Position numbers and translations under genes: made by a program. From NCBI GenBank assembly GCA_937957985.1, contig CALGOH010000123.1, forward strand, positions 1 through 44,327: a DNA stretch of 44,327 nucleotides, written 5' to 3'. This document shows positions 33,368 to 41,897 of this stretch, piece by piece. The notes beneath the pieces were generated by a model, which did not search any database, was not told the DNA's origin, and saw nothing but the letters and a program-made list of their open reading frames with translations. Each line of letters opens with the position of its first letter. Position 1 is the stretch's first letter. Source of the stretch: an uncultured Verrucomicrobiae bacterium (lineage in GTDB: Bacteria; Verrucomicrobiota; Verrucomicrobiia; Verrucomicrobiales; Akkermansiaceae).

Positions 33368-33672
33368 GATTCCTCGGGAATCGTGCGAGCCATGCCGTAG
33401 TCCGGATGACGAGCGTCGTGCCGCAACACCAGCACCCACACCTCGTCGGTCGCACTGACCGCATACAGCACGTGATAGGGATAGCGCTTGAGGTTCACCC
33501 GGCGGAAGCGCCCGCATGGATGGCCAAGCCCGGGCGTGGCGACGATGCGCGCCACATGATCGTCAAATTCATCCCGGAAACGGGCGGCAACCCGATGGGA
33601 GCGTTCTTCAAACCAGAGCACCGCATCCGCAAGCTCGGGGGCAACGGCGGGATGGAAACGAGGGCCGCTCAC
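33364..33672 (-). CDS. ParE/RelE-family toxin
   Basis: A 102-residue plasmid-stabilisation-type toxin: FHPAVAPELADAVLWFEERSHRVAARFRDEFDDHVARIV (N-terminal helices; here in short form AVLWFEERS), GHPCGRFRRVNLKRYPYHVLYAV, and VWVLVLRHDARHPDYG at the end. Typical targets of the superfamily are gyrase (ParE) or ribosome-bound mRNA (RelE); the sequence leans towards the ParE branch but this cannot be decided here. Its start overlaps the antitoxin stop by four bases and its stop overlaps the folC start by four bases, so it is translationally coupled on both sides. Confidence 0.88.
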   Translation of the reverse strand: MSGPRFHPAVAPELADAVLWFEERSHRVAARFRDEFDDHVARIVATPGLGHPCGRFRRVNLKRYPYHVLYAVSATDEVWVLVLRHDARHPDYGMARTIPEES

Positions 33673-33887
33673 TTCACACGCTCATCGACGCGAGCCTTGA
33701 ACTCATCCCACGAAAGCATCTCGACCTCACCCCGTTCCACCTGCGCCATCCGCTCCTCCGCGATGCGGATGCCTTCCTTTTCATACTCCGCGTCAAGCCG
33801 CTCGTTGAGCTGCCGCGTCAGGATCTCCAACTCGGCGTAATCGAGCTGCTCGGCCTGCCTGAGGATCTCCTGAGCCTTCGCGGTCAT
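33669..33887 (-). CDS. Addiction-module antitoxin
   Basis: A 72-residue protein starting at ATG 33887 (an upstream ATG at 33923 is in frame, but the shorter form matches the family). It reads TAKAQEILRQAEQLDYAEL, then LTRQLNERLDAEYEKEG, and ends GEVEMLSWDEFKARVDERV, the usual C-terminus of the short addiction-module antitoxins paired with ParE/RelE toxins. Antitoxin precedes toxin, the normal order, with a four-base overlap. It would neutralise the toxin and repress the pair. Confidence 0.85.
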   Translation of the reverse strand: MTAKAQEILRQAEQLDYAELEILTRQLNERLDAEYEKEGIRIAEERMAQVERGEVEMLSWDEFKARVDERVK

Positions 33888-33929
33888 GGCGTGAAGATTA
33901 CCGTCGCCGGGAGCCGAGCGCAAACTCGA

Positions 33930-34757
33930 TCAGGCCATCATGTAGCCGAGCAGGGTCGTCAGCTTCTCGCGCAGCTTCGTGCGCGGGACGATCGCATCGA
34001 CCAGCCCGTGCTCGAGCATGAACTCGGCCGTCTGGAACCCCGGCGGCAGGTTCTGGTGGGTCGTCTCCTTCACCACGCGCGGACCGGCGAAGCCGATCAT
34101 GCACTTCGGCTCGGCGAGGTTGACGTCGCCGATGGTCGCGAAGCTCGCCGTGACGCCGCCGGTGGTCGGGTGGGTCAGCACCGAAATGTAGGGCAGGCCG
34201 GCCTCGGCCAGACGGGCGAGCGCGCCGCAGGTCTTGGCCATCTGCATCAGCGACAGCATCCCCTCCTGCATGCGGGCGCCGGAGGAGGCGGAAACGATGA
34301 TCATCGCGCGCTTCTCCTTGATCGCCATCTCGATCGCCCGGGTGATCTTCTCGCCGACGACCGAGCCCATCGATCCGGCGAAGAACTTGAAATCCATCAC
34401 CGCGATCATCGCCGGCTTGCCGCCGATGCTCACGCGCCCGGTCACCACCGCGTCCTTGAGGCCGGTCTTCTCGCGCAGCCCGCTGGTCTTCTCCGCGTAG
34501 TTCTGGAAGCCCAGCGGATTCGCGGAAATCAGGCCGCCTTCGGTTTCCTCGAAGCTCTGGGGATCGGCGACAAGCGCGATCCGGTCGTGGGAATCCAACA
34601 GGAAGTGGTGGCCGCAGTGATGGCAGGTCTGAAGGTGCTGGCGCAGCTCGAGCTGGTGGAGCATCGCCGAGCAATCCGGGCACTTCGTCCACAGGCCTTC
34701 CGGCACCGTGTCCTTCACCTTGTTTTTCCGGAGCTTCGGCTTGTCGAAGATTCCCAT
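33930..34757 (-). CDS. accD: Acetyl-CoA carboxylase carboxyltransferase subunit beta
   Basis: A 275-residue carboxyltransferase beta subunit that transfers carboxyl from biotin to acetyl-CoA, the first step of fatty-acid synthesis. The N-terminal zinc ribbon has CPDC and CHHC pairs; the crotonase-like core includes the conserved AVMDFKFFAGSMGSVVGEKITRA, VSASSGARMQEGMLSLMQMAKT and TTGGVTASFA. Start at 34757. Directly downstream lies the toxin-antitoxin pair and then folC. Confidence 0.97.
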   Translation of the reverse strand: MGIFDKPKLRKNKVKDTVPEGLWTKCPDCSAMLHQLELRQHLQTCHHCGHHFLLDSHDRIALVADPQSFEETEGGLISANPLGFQNYAEKTSGLREKTGLKDAVVTGRVSIGGKPAMIAVMDFKFFAGSMGSVVGEKITRAIEMAIKEKRAMIIVSASSGARMQEGMLSLMQMAKTCGALARLAEAGLPYISVLTHPTTGGVTASFATIGDVNLAEPKCMIGFAGPRVVKETTHQNLPPGFQTAEFMLEHGLVDAIVPRTKLREKLTTLLGYMMA

Positions 34758-34808
34758 GGGTATGCGCTTTGGGTGGGGGGAGGTTTCCCGACCGGGCTGA
34801 GGCCGAGG

Positions 34809-35546
34809 CTACCCACGCATGACGGTGACGACAATCACCTTTTGGAATCCCGCGCCGCGCAGCACCCGCGCGCATTCGTGGGCCGTCGATCCGGTGGTGA
34901 AGACGTCGTCGACCAGCACCGCGCCGTCCCCGCCCTCCACGCCGCGCACCACCTCGAAGGCGCCGCGCAGGTTCTTCCGCCGCTGGGCGCGGCTGAGGCG
35001 GGTCTGCGTCACCGTCGGGCGGATCCGCCGCAGGATCGGCCGCACCGGCAGACCGAGACGGCGTCCGAGCGGACGGGCGATCTCGAGGGACTGGTTGAAC
35101 TGGCGCCAGTGGAAGCGCCGGCGGTGCAGGGGCACCGGCACCAGCGGCCATCGACCGTCGTGCGCCTCGGCCAGCCGCGGATCGGAAAAGGCCGGGACGG
35201 TCAGGTCCGCCAGCTCCCGCGCGAGTTCGAGCCGCCGGCCGTACTTCAGGTCGTGGATCAACTGCAGCGCTCCGTCCGAGCGGAACAGGGCCGGCCGGGC
35301 GAAGTCGAAGGCGAAGCTCTGGTCGCGGCAGTTCGGGCACGAGAAGTCCCCCTGGATCCGGCCCTCGAAGCCCTGGCCGCAGGTTTGACAACACGGTGGA
35401 CGCAGCCGCGGCAGGCCGTCGCCGCAGGCATCACAAAGGCAGCGCCCCCCGGCCAGGCCATCGCCGCACAGGTGGCAGACGCCCGGATAGACGAGGTCGA
35501 GGACCCGCCCGAGGACCGTTTCAAGCCTCCGCATCATCGATCGCAT
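34809..35546 (-). CDS. comF: ComF-family phosphoribosyltransferase-like protein
   Basis: A 245-residue ComF homologue. N-terminal Cys motifs CHLCGDGLAGGRCLCDACG and CQTCG, with further CPNC, are a zinc-binding region. The core has PVPLHRRRFHWRQFNQSLEIARPLG, LSRAQRRKNLRGAF, and the phosphoribosyltransferase loop VLVDDVFTTGSTAHECARVL. Family members take part in DNA uptake and, in some cases, replication restart; the exact role here is unknown. The CPBP protease stop codon lies 26 bases inside this gene's start, so the two overlap; methionines at residues 4 and 5 could be alternative starts. Confidence 0.9.
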   Translation of the reverse strand: MRSMMRRLETVLGRVLDLVYPGVCHLCGDGLAGGRCLCDACGDGLPRLRPPCCQTCGQGFEGRIQGDFSCPNCRDQSFAFDFARPALFRSDGALQLIHDLKYGRRLELARELADLTVPAFSDPRLAEAHDGRWPLVPVPLHRRRFHWRQFNQSLEIARPLGRRLGLPVRPILRRIRPTVTQTRLSRAQRRKNLRGAFEVVRGVEGGDGAVLVDDVFTTGSTAHECARVLRGAGFQKVIVVTVMRG

Positions 35547-36594
35547 GCGGCAGCGACGGGCGGGTCATCATCGCCACCACCACGCCGGTGATGACCACCA
35601 CCACCAGCGGCAGCGATCCTTCCACCAGGCTGCCGCCGACCAGCCACCGAGCCCATTCCGGGAGCCCGAAGACCGGCCAGGTCGCCGCCTTGAACACCGA
35701 CAGGCAGAGAACCCAGCCGGCGTGCAGGCCGATCGGCAGCCACAGCGACGCGGTGCGGTAGCGGGCGACACCCAGCAGCACGCCGACGCCGAAGAGCACC
35801 GCGAAGCGGTTCGCCAGCGACAGCGGATCGGCGAAGCGCGAGAAGATGTGGCCGAGCAGCACGAAGCCCGCATCGGCGGCTTCCGGGTCCGGCACGCTGA
35901 CACCGGCCGGCGGCTCGAGGAAGTGGACGAAGGCGAAGAGAAACGACAGCAGCGCGATCGCCATGGCGGGGCGCATCGCCCGGAGGAAAACCCCGAGCAG
36001 CACCCCGCGGAAGAGGATCTCCTCGACCGCCGACACCACCACCGCCGACGGCACGGCCTTTCGCACGGCGGCGAGCCAGTCGATCGGGACGACGACCGGA
36101 TTCGGCACCCCGTGGGCCGATTCGGCGGCATCCCGCCAGACGAAGAAGCCGGCCTTCACCAACACCCAGCCGGACACCATGAGCAACCCGCCCGCGAGGA
36201 CCAGCCCGAAGAACGCCTCGGCCCAGCCATGCGGATTCTTCCGCAGCGGCTGGCCCCGGCCGCTGACCACCGAATCCGGCAGGTGCAGCGACCACGGCGT
36301 GTCGCGGAAGCGCTGCCCGCCGCGGCCGAGCCTCAGCCAAAACAGCACCGGCCCCAGCAGAAGCAGCGCCGCCAGCAGCACGGAGCGGTCGAAGAAGCGG
36401 GGGAAATTGTCCCGGGACCGCTCCGCCGCCCTGCCCAGCCACTCGATGACGCCGTTGGTCTCCTTGTCGGCGGTCACCTCGGCGATCCCCATCCCGAAAT
36501 TGTAGAGCCACGGCGCGAACGCCGCTCCAAGGAGCAGCGTACACACGAAGTAGAACATCACCTTCAGTACATCGCCCTTGGGTCCGCTCGGCAC
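35521..36594 (-). CDS. CPBP-family intramembrane metalloprotease
   Basis: A 357-residue multi-pass membrane protein (at least seven hydrophobic segments). The glutamic-type protease motifs are present: SAVEEILFRGVLLG (EExxxR), LLSFLFAFVHFLEP (FxxxH) and PIGLHAGWVLCL (third His). Such CAAX/bacteriocin-processing-type proteases cleave membrane-bound peptides; the physiological substrate is unknown. It lies upstream of comF with a 26-base overlap. Confidence 0.88.
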   Translation of the reverse strand: MPSGPKGDVLKVMFYFVCTLLLGAAFAPWLYNFGMGIAEVTADKETNGVIEWLGRAAERSRDNFPRFFDRSVLLAALLLLGPVLFWLRLGRGGQRFRDTPWSLHLPDSVVSGRGQPLRKNPHGWAEAFFGLVLAGGLLMVSGWVLVKAGFFVWRDAAESAHGVPNPVVVPIDWLAAVRKAVPSAVVVSAVEEILFRGVLLGVFLRAMRPAMAIALLSFLFAFVHFLEPPAGVSVPDPEAADAGFVLLGHIFSRFADPLSLANRFAVLFGVGVLLGVARYRTASLWLPIGLHAGWVLCLSVFKAATWPVFGLPEWARWLVGGSLVEGSLPLVVVVITGVVVAMMTRPSLPHAIDDAEA

Positions 36595-36648
36595 CCCGGC
36601 AACCTAGATATCCGGCGCACCCTGCCAAGGACGGAGTGACCGGTGGCT

Positions 36649-37740
36649 TCAGCGCGGTCCGAAATCGCGAAGCCGGGCGGAAGTCACCCGCCCGTCGCGC
36701 ACCATGGGATCGACCCCGTGAATGCCGTCGTCCTCCTCGACCGGCAGTGCCGGCCGGTGCCGGCCTCCTTCGTGAAACCAGGCGTTCTCGCGGATGACGA
36801 AACTCTGCGGATCGGTGTGCGGGCCGACATTCACCGCGACCCGGTTTCCCTCGGGCAGCACGATCACATTCCGGGAAATCTCGCCGCCGCGGCAGGCGCC
36901 GAACTCCGGCACCGGCTGCTCCTGCAGAATCCGGAACGCCCATTTCGTCGGGCGCAGGATCAGATTGTGGCGCATCTTTCCCCCGTCCGCCGTGACGAAG
37001 GCCACCGCCGTCTGCCCGCCGACGAACACGTTGTCGGAAATCTCGATCGCCGTCGCCTCGAAGCGGGTGACCGACGGGCGGAAGTACGCTTCACCGGTGC
37101 TGCCGCCGAGATTCACCGCCCTCAACCCGGCATCCTCGAACCGGCAACCCGTCACCCGGACGTTCCTCGTCCCGCCCTTCATCTGGATGCCGGACATCTG
37201 GTCGTGGCCGTCGAGCCCGCGCAGCACGCATCCCTCCACTTCGCCGTCCCGGCAGCCGACCATGTCGATCCCGGACCCGCCCCAGCCCTCGATGAGACAG
37301 TCCTTCACCACGAAATCCACCAAGCCCGACATCTTGATTCCGTCGTGGTTCCCCCGCGGACCGGTCCGTCGCACCACCAATCCTTCGAGCCGCACCCCGG
37401 CGACCGGTTGGTCGCGGCGACCCGCGTCGTCGAGGTTGAATCCATTGCCCGTGAACCCCTCGGCCCCAAGACCCTTCACCGTCCAATGCGGACAGGCCGA
37501 CCACTGGATCGCCGTCGAGCCGCCGCCACGCAGCGTCACCTTCCCCTCGGCCCGCAGCACGATCGGGCGTTCCGCCGTTCCCGGCCGGTCCTTCACATGG
37601 ATCCCGCCGCGGTAGTCGCCGGCCTTCACGACGATCTCCGCGCCGGGCCTCGCCGCCGCCAACGCGGCGCGCAGCGAGGCGTCGTCATCGACCGTCACGG
37701 CCGCCACCTGCGATCCCAGCAGCGGAAGGATCCATCTCAT
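36649..37740 (-). CDS. Exported right-handed parallel beta-helix protein
   Basis: A 363-residue protein, start ATG 37740, with a short signal peptide (RWILPLLGSQVAAVTV). The body repeats beta-helix coils with Asn/Asp/Gly turns: PGAEIVVKAGDYRGGIHVKD, GFTGNGFNLDDAGR, RRTGPRGNHDGIKMSGLVDFVVKDCLIEG, GCVLRGLDGHDQMSGIQMKGGTRNVRVTGC, AIEISDNVFVGGQTAVAFV, GGEISRNVIVLPEGNRVAV. This is the pattern of polysaccharide lyases and related carbohydrate-active beta-helix proteins; no catalytic motif is clear. It is 25 bases downstream of the KS-like gene and probably cotranscribed with it, so it may handle the cluster's product or its surface display. Confidence 0.75.
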   Translation of the reverse strand: MRWILPLLGSQVAAVTVDDDASLRAALAAARPGAEIVVKAGDYRGGIHVKDRPGTAERPIVLRAEGKVTLRGGGSTAIQWSACPHWTVKGLGAEGFTGNGFNLDDAGRRDQPVAGVRLEGLVVRRTGPRGNHDGIKMSGLVDFVVKDCLIEGWGGSGIDMVGCRDGEVEGCVLRGLDGHDQMSGIQMKGGTRNVRVTGCRFEDAGLRAVNLGGSTGEAYFRPSVTRFEATAIEISDNVFVGGQTAVAFVTADGGKMRHNLILRPTKWAFRILQEQPVPEFGACRGGEISRNVIVLPEGNRVAVNVGPHTDPQSFVIRENAWFHEGGRHRPALPVEEDDGIHGVDPMVRDGRVTSARLRDFGPR

Positions 37741-37765
37741 GGGCCCGAGCAAAGCACACTCCGCC

Positions 37766-38791
37766 CTACGAAGCACTCCAAAGCGCCCCGCCGACGCCCT
37801 CGTTGCCCCCGACGGCGGTGACCACCGCCTTCCGGGCGTCGCCGCGACGGAGTTTCGCGAGCGCCGCCACCGTCTGCAGGCTGGCGGACGCCCCCAGCGA
37901 CTCGCCCAGCACGGTGCGCAGGGAAAACCGCGGGCCCGTCCACGGGATGGAGTTCTCCGCCGCGTCGAAGCGCGCGACGCCCACCCGGCCGTCGGCCCAC
38001 AGCACGCTTCCATCGTCATCGACACCCATGTCCTTCCAGACGCGGTCCAGGGCGGCGGGACGGTCGGGCTCGTCCGCGTAGTTCACCGCATCCGGCACCG
38101 CCAAGAGCCGCGGACCGTCGCCGTCCAGCTCCAGCACGACCGCGCCGGCGCCCTCGGACGGAATCATACGAGGGCTGTAGTAGTTCATCGCCTCGGCGCT
38201 CAGCCAGTCGGCCTCCTCGGGGGAAACGACGGCGCACAGGTCGCAATCGCCGCGCTCCAGCCATTCGGCGGCGAGTTCGAGCCCGGTGAAGAATTCCGCG
38301 CCGTCGCCCACCAGCGTGTCGTTCGGCGCGCTGCACCGCGTCACCGCCGAGAGGTGGCTCGACGGCGCGTTGTAGACGGTCTCGGGAAAGAGGATCGGGC
38401 TGGCGGTGGCGGGATCGGCGAGAACCTCGCCGAAAAAGCGGTTCGAGTAGTTCACGCAGCCGTTCATCATCGTGCAGACGACGCCGAGCCGGACCCGGCC
38501 GGATCGCACCGCCTCGAAGCGCTCCGGCCCAAGCGCTTCATACACCGCCGCGGCGGCAAACTTGCCCACCGCGCTCGCCCGCCGCAGGCGCGGGTCGCGC
38601 GGCAACCGCGCACGATCCTCGAGCTTCGGCACCCGCGCCACCTTGGTGCGGATCATCCCGCCATCGGTGGTGGCGCGCTCGAATTCGGAAAGCGCGGGGA
38701 CCGCTCCGGCGTCGATCGCCGCGAGCAGCGGGTCGATTCCCCACCCGGCGGACGACACCGCGCCGAGCCCGCTGGCGACGATGCGGCTCAT
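37766..38791 (-). CDS. Ketosynthase-like chain-length-factor-type protein lacking the active-site Cys
   Basis: A 341-residue thiolase-fold protein paired with the true ketosynthase upstream. It starts SRIVASGLGAVSSAGWGIDPLLAAIDAG, as ketosynthases do. Where active KS proteins have ACASG, this one has YNAPSSHLSAVTRCSAPN, so the nucleophile is not in its place; the C-terminal half ends in a KS-like ESLGASASLQTVAALAKLRRG and VGGNEGVGGAL. It is about 70 residues shorter than the catalytic subunit. Such KS-like partners (chain-length factors) form heterodimers in aromatic and aryl-polyene pathways. The start overlaps the KS stop by ATGA. Confidence 0.8.
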   Translation of the reverse strand: MSRIVASGLGAVSSAGWGIDPLLAAIDAGAVPALSEFERATTDGGMIRTKVARVPKLEDRARLPRDPRLRRASAVGKFAAAAVYEALGPERFEAVRSGRVRLGVVCTMMNGCVNYSNRFFGEVLADPATASPILFPETVYNAPSSHLSAVTRCSAPNDTLVGDGAEFFTGLELAAEWLERGDCDLCAVVSPEEADWLSAEAMNYYSPRMIPSEGAGAVVLELDGDGPRLLAVPDAVNYADEPDRPAALDRVWKDMGVDDDGSVLWADGRVGVARFDAAENSIPWTGPRFSLRTVLGESLGASASLQTVAALAKLRRGDARKAVVTAVGGNEGVGGALWSAS

Positions 38792-40023
38792 GCCGGCACC
38801 TCCTTTCCAAAGACCAGGGTCGCATTGGCCCCGCCGAAGCCGAACGAATTGGTCAGCACGTGGCGCACCTCCGCCTCGCGCGGCTCGCGCACGAGGTCAA
38901 ACTCCACGACCGGATCCACCTCGCGGACGTTCAGGCTGCCCGGCAGCCACTGGCCTTCGAGGGTCATCAGGCAGATCACCGATTCCACCGCACCGGCACC
39001 GCCGAGGAGGTGGCCGATCGAGGACTTGGTCGAGCTGAGCTTCACGCCTCCGACGGATTTGCCGGCCCAGCGACGGACCGCCGCGGCCTCGGCCACGTCG
39101 TTGAGCGGCGTGCCGGTGCCGTGCGAATTGATGTAGTCGATGTCCTCCGGGTCCAGTCCGGCCATCCGTGTGGCCGCGGTCATCGTGATCAGGGCCGCGT
39201 CGCCTTCCGGGTTCGGCTGGGTCAGGTGGTGCACGTCGGTCGCCGCGCCGTAGCCGAGCACGCCGGCCCGCACCTTCGCGCCCCGCGCCCGGGCGGAATC
39301 GAGGCTTTCCACCACCACGAATCCCGCCCCCTCGCCGATCGCCAGACCGTCGCGCCGTGCGTCGAAGGGCCGCGGAATGCCGCCGGGACTCAGCGCCTGC
39401 AGCGAGTCGAATCCGGAAAACACGAGCTGGGCGAGACCGTCGTAGCCACCGGCCAGCACCCGCTCGGCCTTGCCCTCGCGCACCAGGTGGAAGGCGTGGC
39501 CGATCGCGTTGGCGCCCGACGCGCAGGCATTCGAAATGATCCTCAGGGGACCGGCAACGCCGAGTTCCCGCATCATCGCCGTGAGCTGACGCTGCGGCTG
39601 GTAGCACTCGACCCGCCGGAACTGTCCCCGCCTTTCCCCGGCCATCGCATGCCGGAAGAAGGCCTCGCCGAGAGGCATCGCGCCGGCCGACGTGCCGATG
39701 ATCACCGGCATGCGCCCGGCGATGCCCGACTCCTCCAGCGCCTCGCGGGCGGCGAAGGTCGCGAGGCGGGTGCCACGGTCCATCCGCTCCCATGCCCGCG
39801 CACCGATGCCGGCCGGTCGCTCCGGCAGGAGCGCCTGTCCCGCGGTCCTGGTGCGCTGGTGGGACACATCGAAAAGATCGACCTCCCGGAAGGCGGTCCG
39901 TCCCGCGCGGAAACCGTCGGCATTCTCCGCCATGCCCCGGCCCATCGAAGTCACGATCCCGGCACCGGTGATCACGACCGGGCGGTGCTTCTCGGCAGGG
40001 CTTGAATCGGCGCGGTAGGCCAC
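38788..40023 (-). CDS. Beta-ketoacyl-ACP synthase (FabF-like)
   Basis: A 411-residue condensing enzyme. The Cys-His-His set is intact: NACASGANAIG, INSHGTGTPLND and SSIGHLLGGAGAVES. The N-terminus HRPVVITGAGIVTSMGRGM and the final LTNSFGFGGANATLVF are typical of FabF-like ketosynthases. It condenses malonyl-ACP with an acyl chain, probably as a heterodimer with the neighbouring Cys-less subunit, with which it overlaps by four bases. No ACP or ketoreductase gene is seen in the cluster here. The first ten residues are uncertain. Confidence 0.93.
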   Translation of the reverse strand: MAYRADSSPAEKHRPVVITGAGIVTSMGRGMAENADGFRAGRTAFREVDLFDVSHQRTRTAGQALLPERPAGIGARAWERMDRGTRLATFAAREALEESGIAGRMPVIIGTSAGAMPLGEAFFRHAMAGERRGQFRRVECYQPQRQLTAMMRELGVAGPLRIISNACASGANAIGHAFHLVREGKAERVLAGGYDGLAQLVFSGFDSLQALSPGGIPRPFDARRDGLAIGEGAGFVVVESLDSARARGAKVRAGVLGYGAATDVHHLTQPNPEGDAALITMTAATRMAGLDPEDIDYINSHGTGTPLNDVAEAAAVRRWAGKSVGGVKLSSTKSSIGHLLGGAGAVESVICLMTLEGQWLPGSLNVREVDPVVEFDLVREPREAEVRHVLTNSFGFGGANATLVFGKEVPA

Positions 40024-40091
40024 GATAGGGGCAATTCGGGCTGGCGGTCGGGCGGCAGGCGCAGCAAGACAACGGCCAACCTCCTTGTCAA

Positions 40092-41330
40092 ATGCTGCTT
40101 ACCCGCTGGCAGGAAACCCTTGAGCGATTCGCCGAGAGCCCCGCGATCCTCGACGGCGGCTCGTCCGTCCGTTTCCACGACATCAACCGCATCCTCGCCG
40201 AGCGCCCCCCGGCGGACGGACCGGTCATCGCCTGCGGTTCACCCGTCGAGATCGCCGTGGCGACCCTCCAGGCCTGGCGCGACGGCGTGCCGGTGCTGCC
40301 GGTCGAGCGGAGCACCAGTGAGACGCCGCCGCTGACGGACATCCCCCGGGAGGTCGCCCACCTGAAGCTCACCCCGGGCAAGGACGGGCGCCCGCGCACG
40401 GTTCGCTTCACCGCCGCCCAGATCGCGGCGGATGCCGACCGGATCGTCGATGCCATGGGCCTCGATCCCGCGCTGCCGAACCTCGCCACGATCTCCCTCG
40501 CCCACTCATACGGCTATTCGTCGGTCATCCTGCCGCTGCTGCTTCACGGCATTCCTCTGCGCACCGTCGAGGTGCCCTTTCCCGCGGTCGTGGCCAAGGC
40601 GTGGGCCGCCCACGAAGCGGTGGTCGTGCCGGCGGTGCCATCGATGTGGCGGGCATGGCTCCGGTCGGGGATTCTGGAAAACGCGCCGATCCGCCTGGCC
40701 GTCTCGGCCGGCGCCCCGCTTCCCGTCGATCTCGAACGGGCCGCCTGGGATGGCCACGGCCTCAAGCTTCACAACTTCTACGGTGCCTCGGAATGCGGAG
40801 GGATTTCATGGGACCCCGACCCGGAGCCGCGGTCCGATGCGGGAGACCTCGGCACGCCCCTCCCGGGCGTCGAGGTCGAGGTCGGCGACGACGGCCGGTT
40901 TCTGGTCCGATCCGACGCCGTCGCGCTGGGCTACGATGTTCCTCGTAGCGACGAGCAACTCGGGGACGGATGTTTCCTCACTCCCGACGTCGGCCATTTG
41001 GATGAGGATCGGCTCATCCTCGACTCGAGCGCCGGAGGCCACATCAACGTCGCCGGCCGCAAGATCGGCCCCGCACGGGTCGAGGCCATCCTGCTCGACA
41101 CCGGGCTGTTGGAAAGGGTGCGCGTCTTCGGCATCCCGAGCCGCGATCCGGAAAGGGTCGACGAGGTGGCCGCGCTCGTTCCCGCAGGCACCGACATCGC
41201 CGCCGTCCGCGGGGCCGCCGCCGGAAAACTGGCCGGCTGGGAACTGCCCCGGCACTGGTTCACCGATCCCACCGGCTGGGACCTCGCCACGGCCGAACTC
41301 CGGCGACGTTTCGACCCGCGGCGCGCCTGA
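40092..41330 (+). CDS. Acyl-activating (AMP-binding) enzyme, degenerate
   Basis: A 412-residue ANL-fold protein, shorter than the usual 500-600. Core motifs are present but altered: the P-loop is LTPGKDGRPRTVRF in place of TSGTTGxPKGV, then NFYGASECGGISW (A5), VGHLDEDRLIL (A7) and GGHINVAGRKIGPARVEA (A8). The C-terminal catalytic Lys motif (PKTxxGKxxR) is absent: the end is WDLATAELRRRF. It probably binds an acyl or aryl acid, but full adenylation/thioesterification may be weakened, or the enzyme may depend on a partner. It is divergent from the KS pair with 68 bases between, so a shared promoter region is likely. Confidence 0.8.
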   Translation: MLLTRWQETLERFAESPAILDGGSSVRFHDINRILAERPPADGPVIACGSPVEIAVATLQAWRDGVPVLPVERSTSETPPLTDIPREVAHLKLTPGKDGRPRTVRFTAAQIAADADRIVDAMGLDPALPNLATISLAHSYGYSSVILPLLLHGIPLRTVEVPFPAVVAKAWAAHEAVVVPAVPSMWRAWLRSGILENAPIRLAVSAGAPLPVDLERAAWDGHGLKLHNFYGASECGGISWDPDPEPRSDAGDLGTPLPGVEVEVGDDGRFLVRSDAVALGYDVPRSDEQLGDGCFLTPDVGHLDEDRLILDSSAGGHINVAGRKIGPARVEAILLDTGLLERVRVFGIPSRDPERVDEVAALVPAGTDIAAVRGAAAGKLAGWELPRHWFTDPTGWDLATAELRRRFDPRRA

Positions 41331-41353
41331 GCGGGCGGATCACGCCCGGCGCG

Positions 41354-41791
41354 CTACGCCGTTCCGCTCAGCATCACCTTGGCGCTGGCGAGCTTCCGCC
41401 CGGCGGACTCGATCTCGCCACTGATCTGGATCATCCCGCCGAGACGGCCCTCGACCTCGACGCGGATCTCCAGCGTCTCTCCCGGCTCGGCGGCTCCGAG
41501 GATTTTCGCCGCACGAATGCCGGTGAGCAGCAGCCCGTCGATCGCGCCGTGCTCCGGGTCGCTCTGGGCCGCCACCCCGCCGAGCTGCGCGATCGCCTCG
41601 ACCAGGATCACTCCCGGCATCAGCGGCCGGCCGGGAAAATGCCCGGCCAGGAACGCCTCGTCCCCCCGCACCCGGTAACGACCGGTCGCCGACCGGCCGG
41701 GATCCAGTTCGACCACCTCGTCGACGAAGCGGAACTCCGGACCATGGGGAAGATCATCAAGCGCGGACACGCAGGGATCAGTGTCACGCAT
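41354..41791 (-). CDS. FabZ-like 3-hydroxyacyl-ACP dehydratase
   Basis: A 145-residue hotdog-fold protein, start ATG 41791. The catalytic segment reads GHFPGRPLMPGVILVEAIAQLGG: His in GHFPG and Glu in LVEAIAQ are the FabZ dyad. N-terminus LPHGPEFRFVDEVVELDPGRSATGRYRVRGDE is typical of this family. It dehydrates 3-hydroxyacyl-ACP. Lying convergent to the acyl-activating gene and near the KS pair, it probably serves the same pathway. A longer frame from 41911 runs into the acyltransferase start and is rejected. Confidence 0.9.
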   Translation of the reverse strand: MRDTDPCVSALDDLPHGPEFRFVDEVVELDPGRSATGRYRVRGDEAFLAGHFPGRPLMPGVILVEAIAQLGGVAAQSDPEHGAIDGLLLTGIRAAKILGAAEPGETLEIRVEVEGRLGGMIQISGEIESAGRKLASAKVMLSGTA

Positions 41792-41897
41792 CGACCCCTT
41801 GGCAAGCCGACTCGGCGACAGCGTCCCGCCCGGTCGATGGCAAAAGATGCGCAATTCAATCTTGGCCCCGCAACGGGGCTCCCGGTATGTTTGAAAC

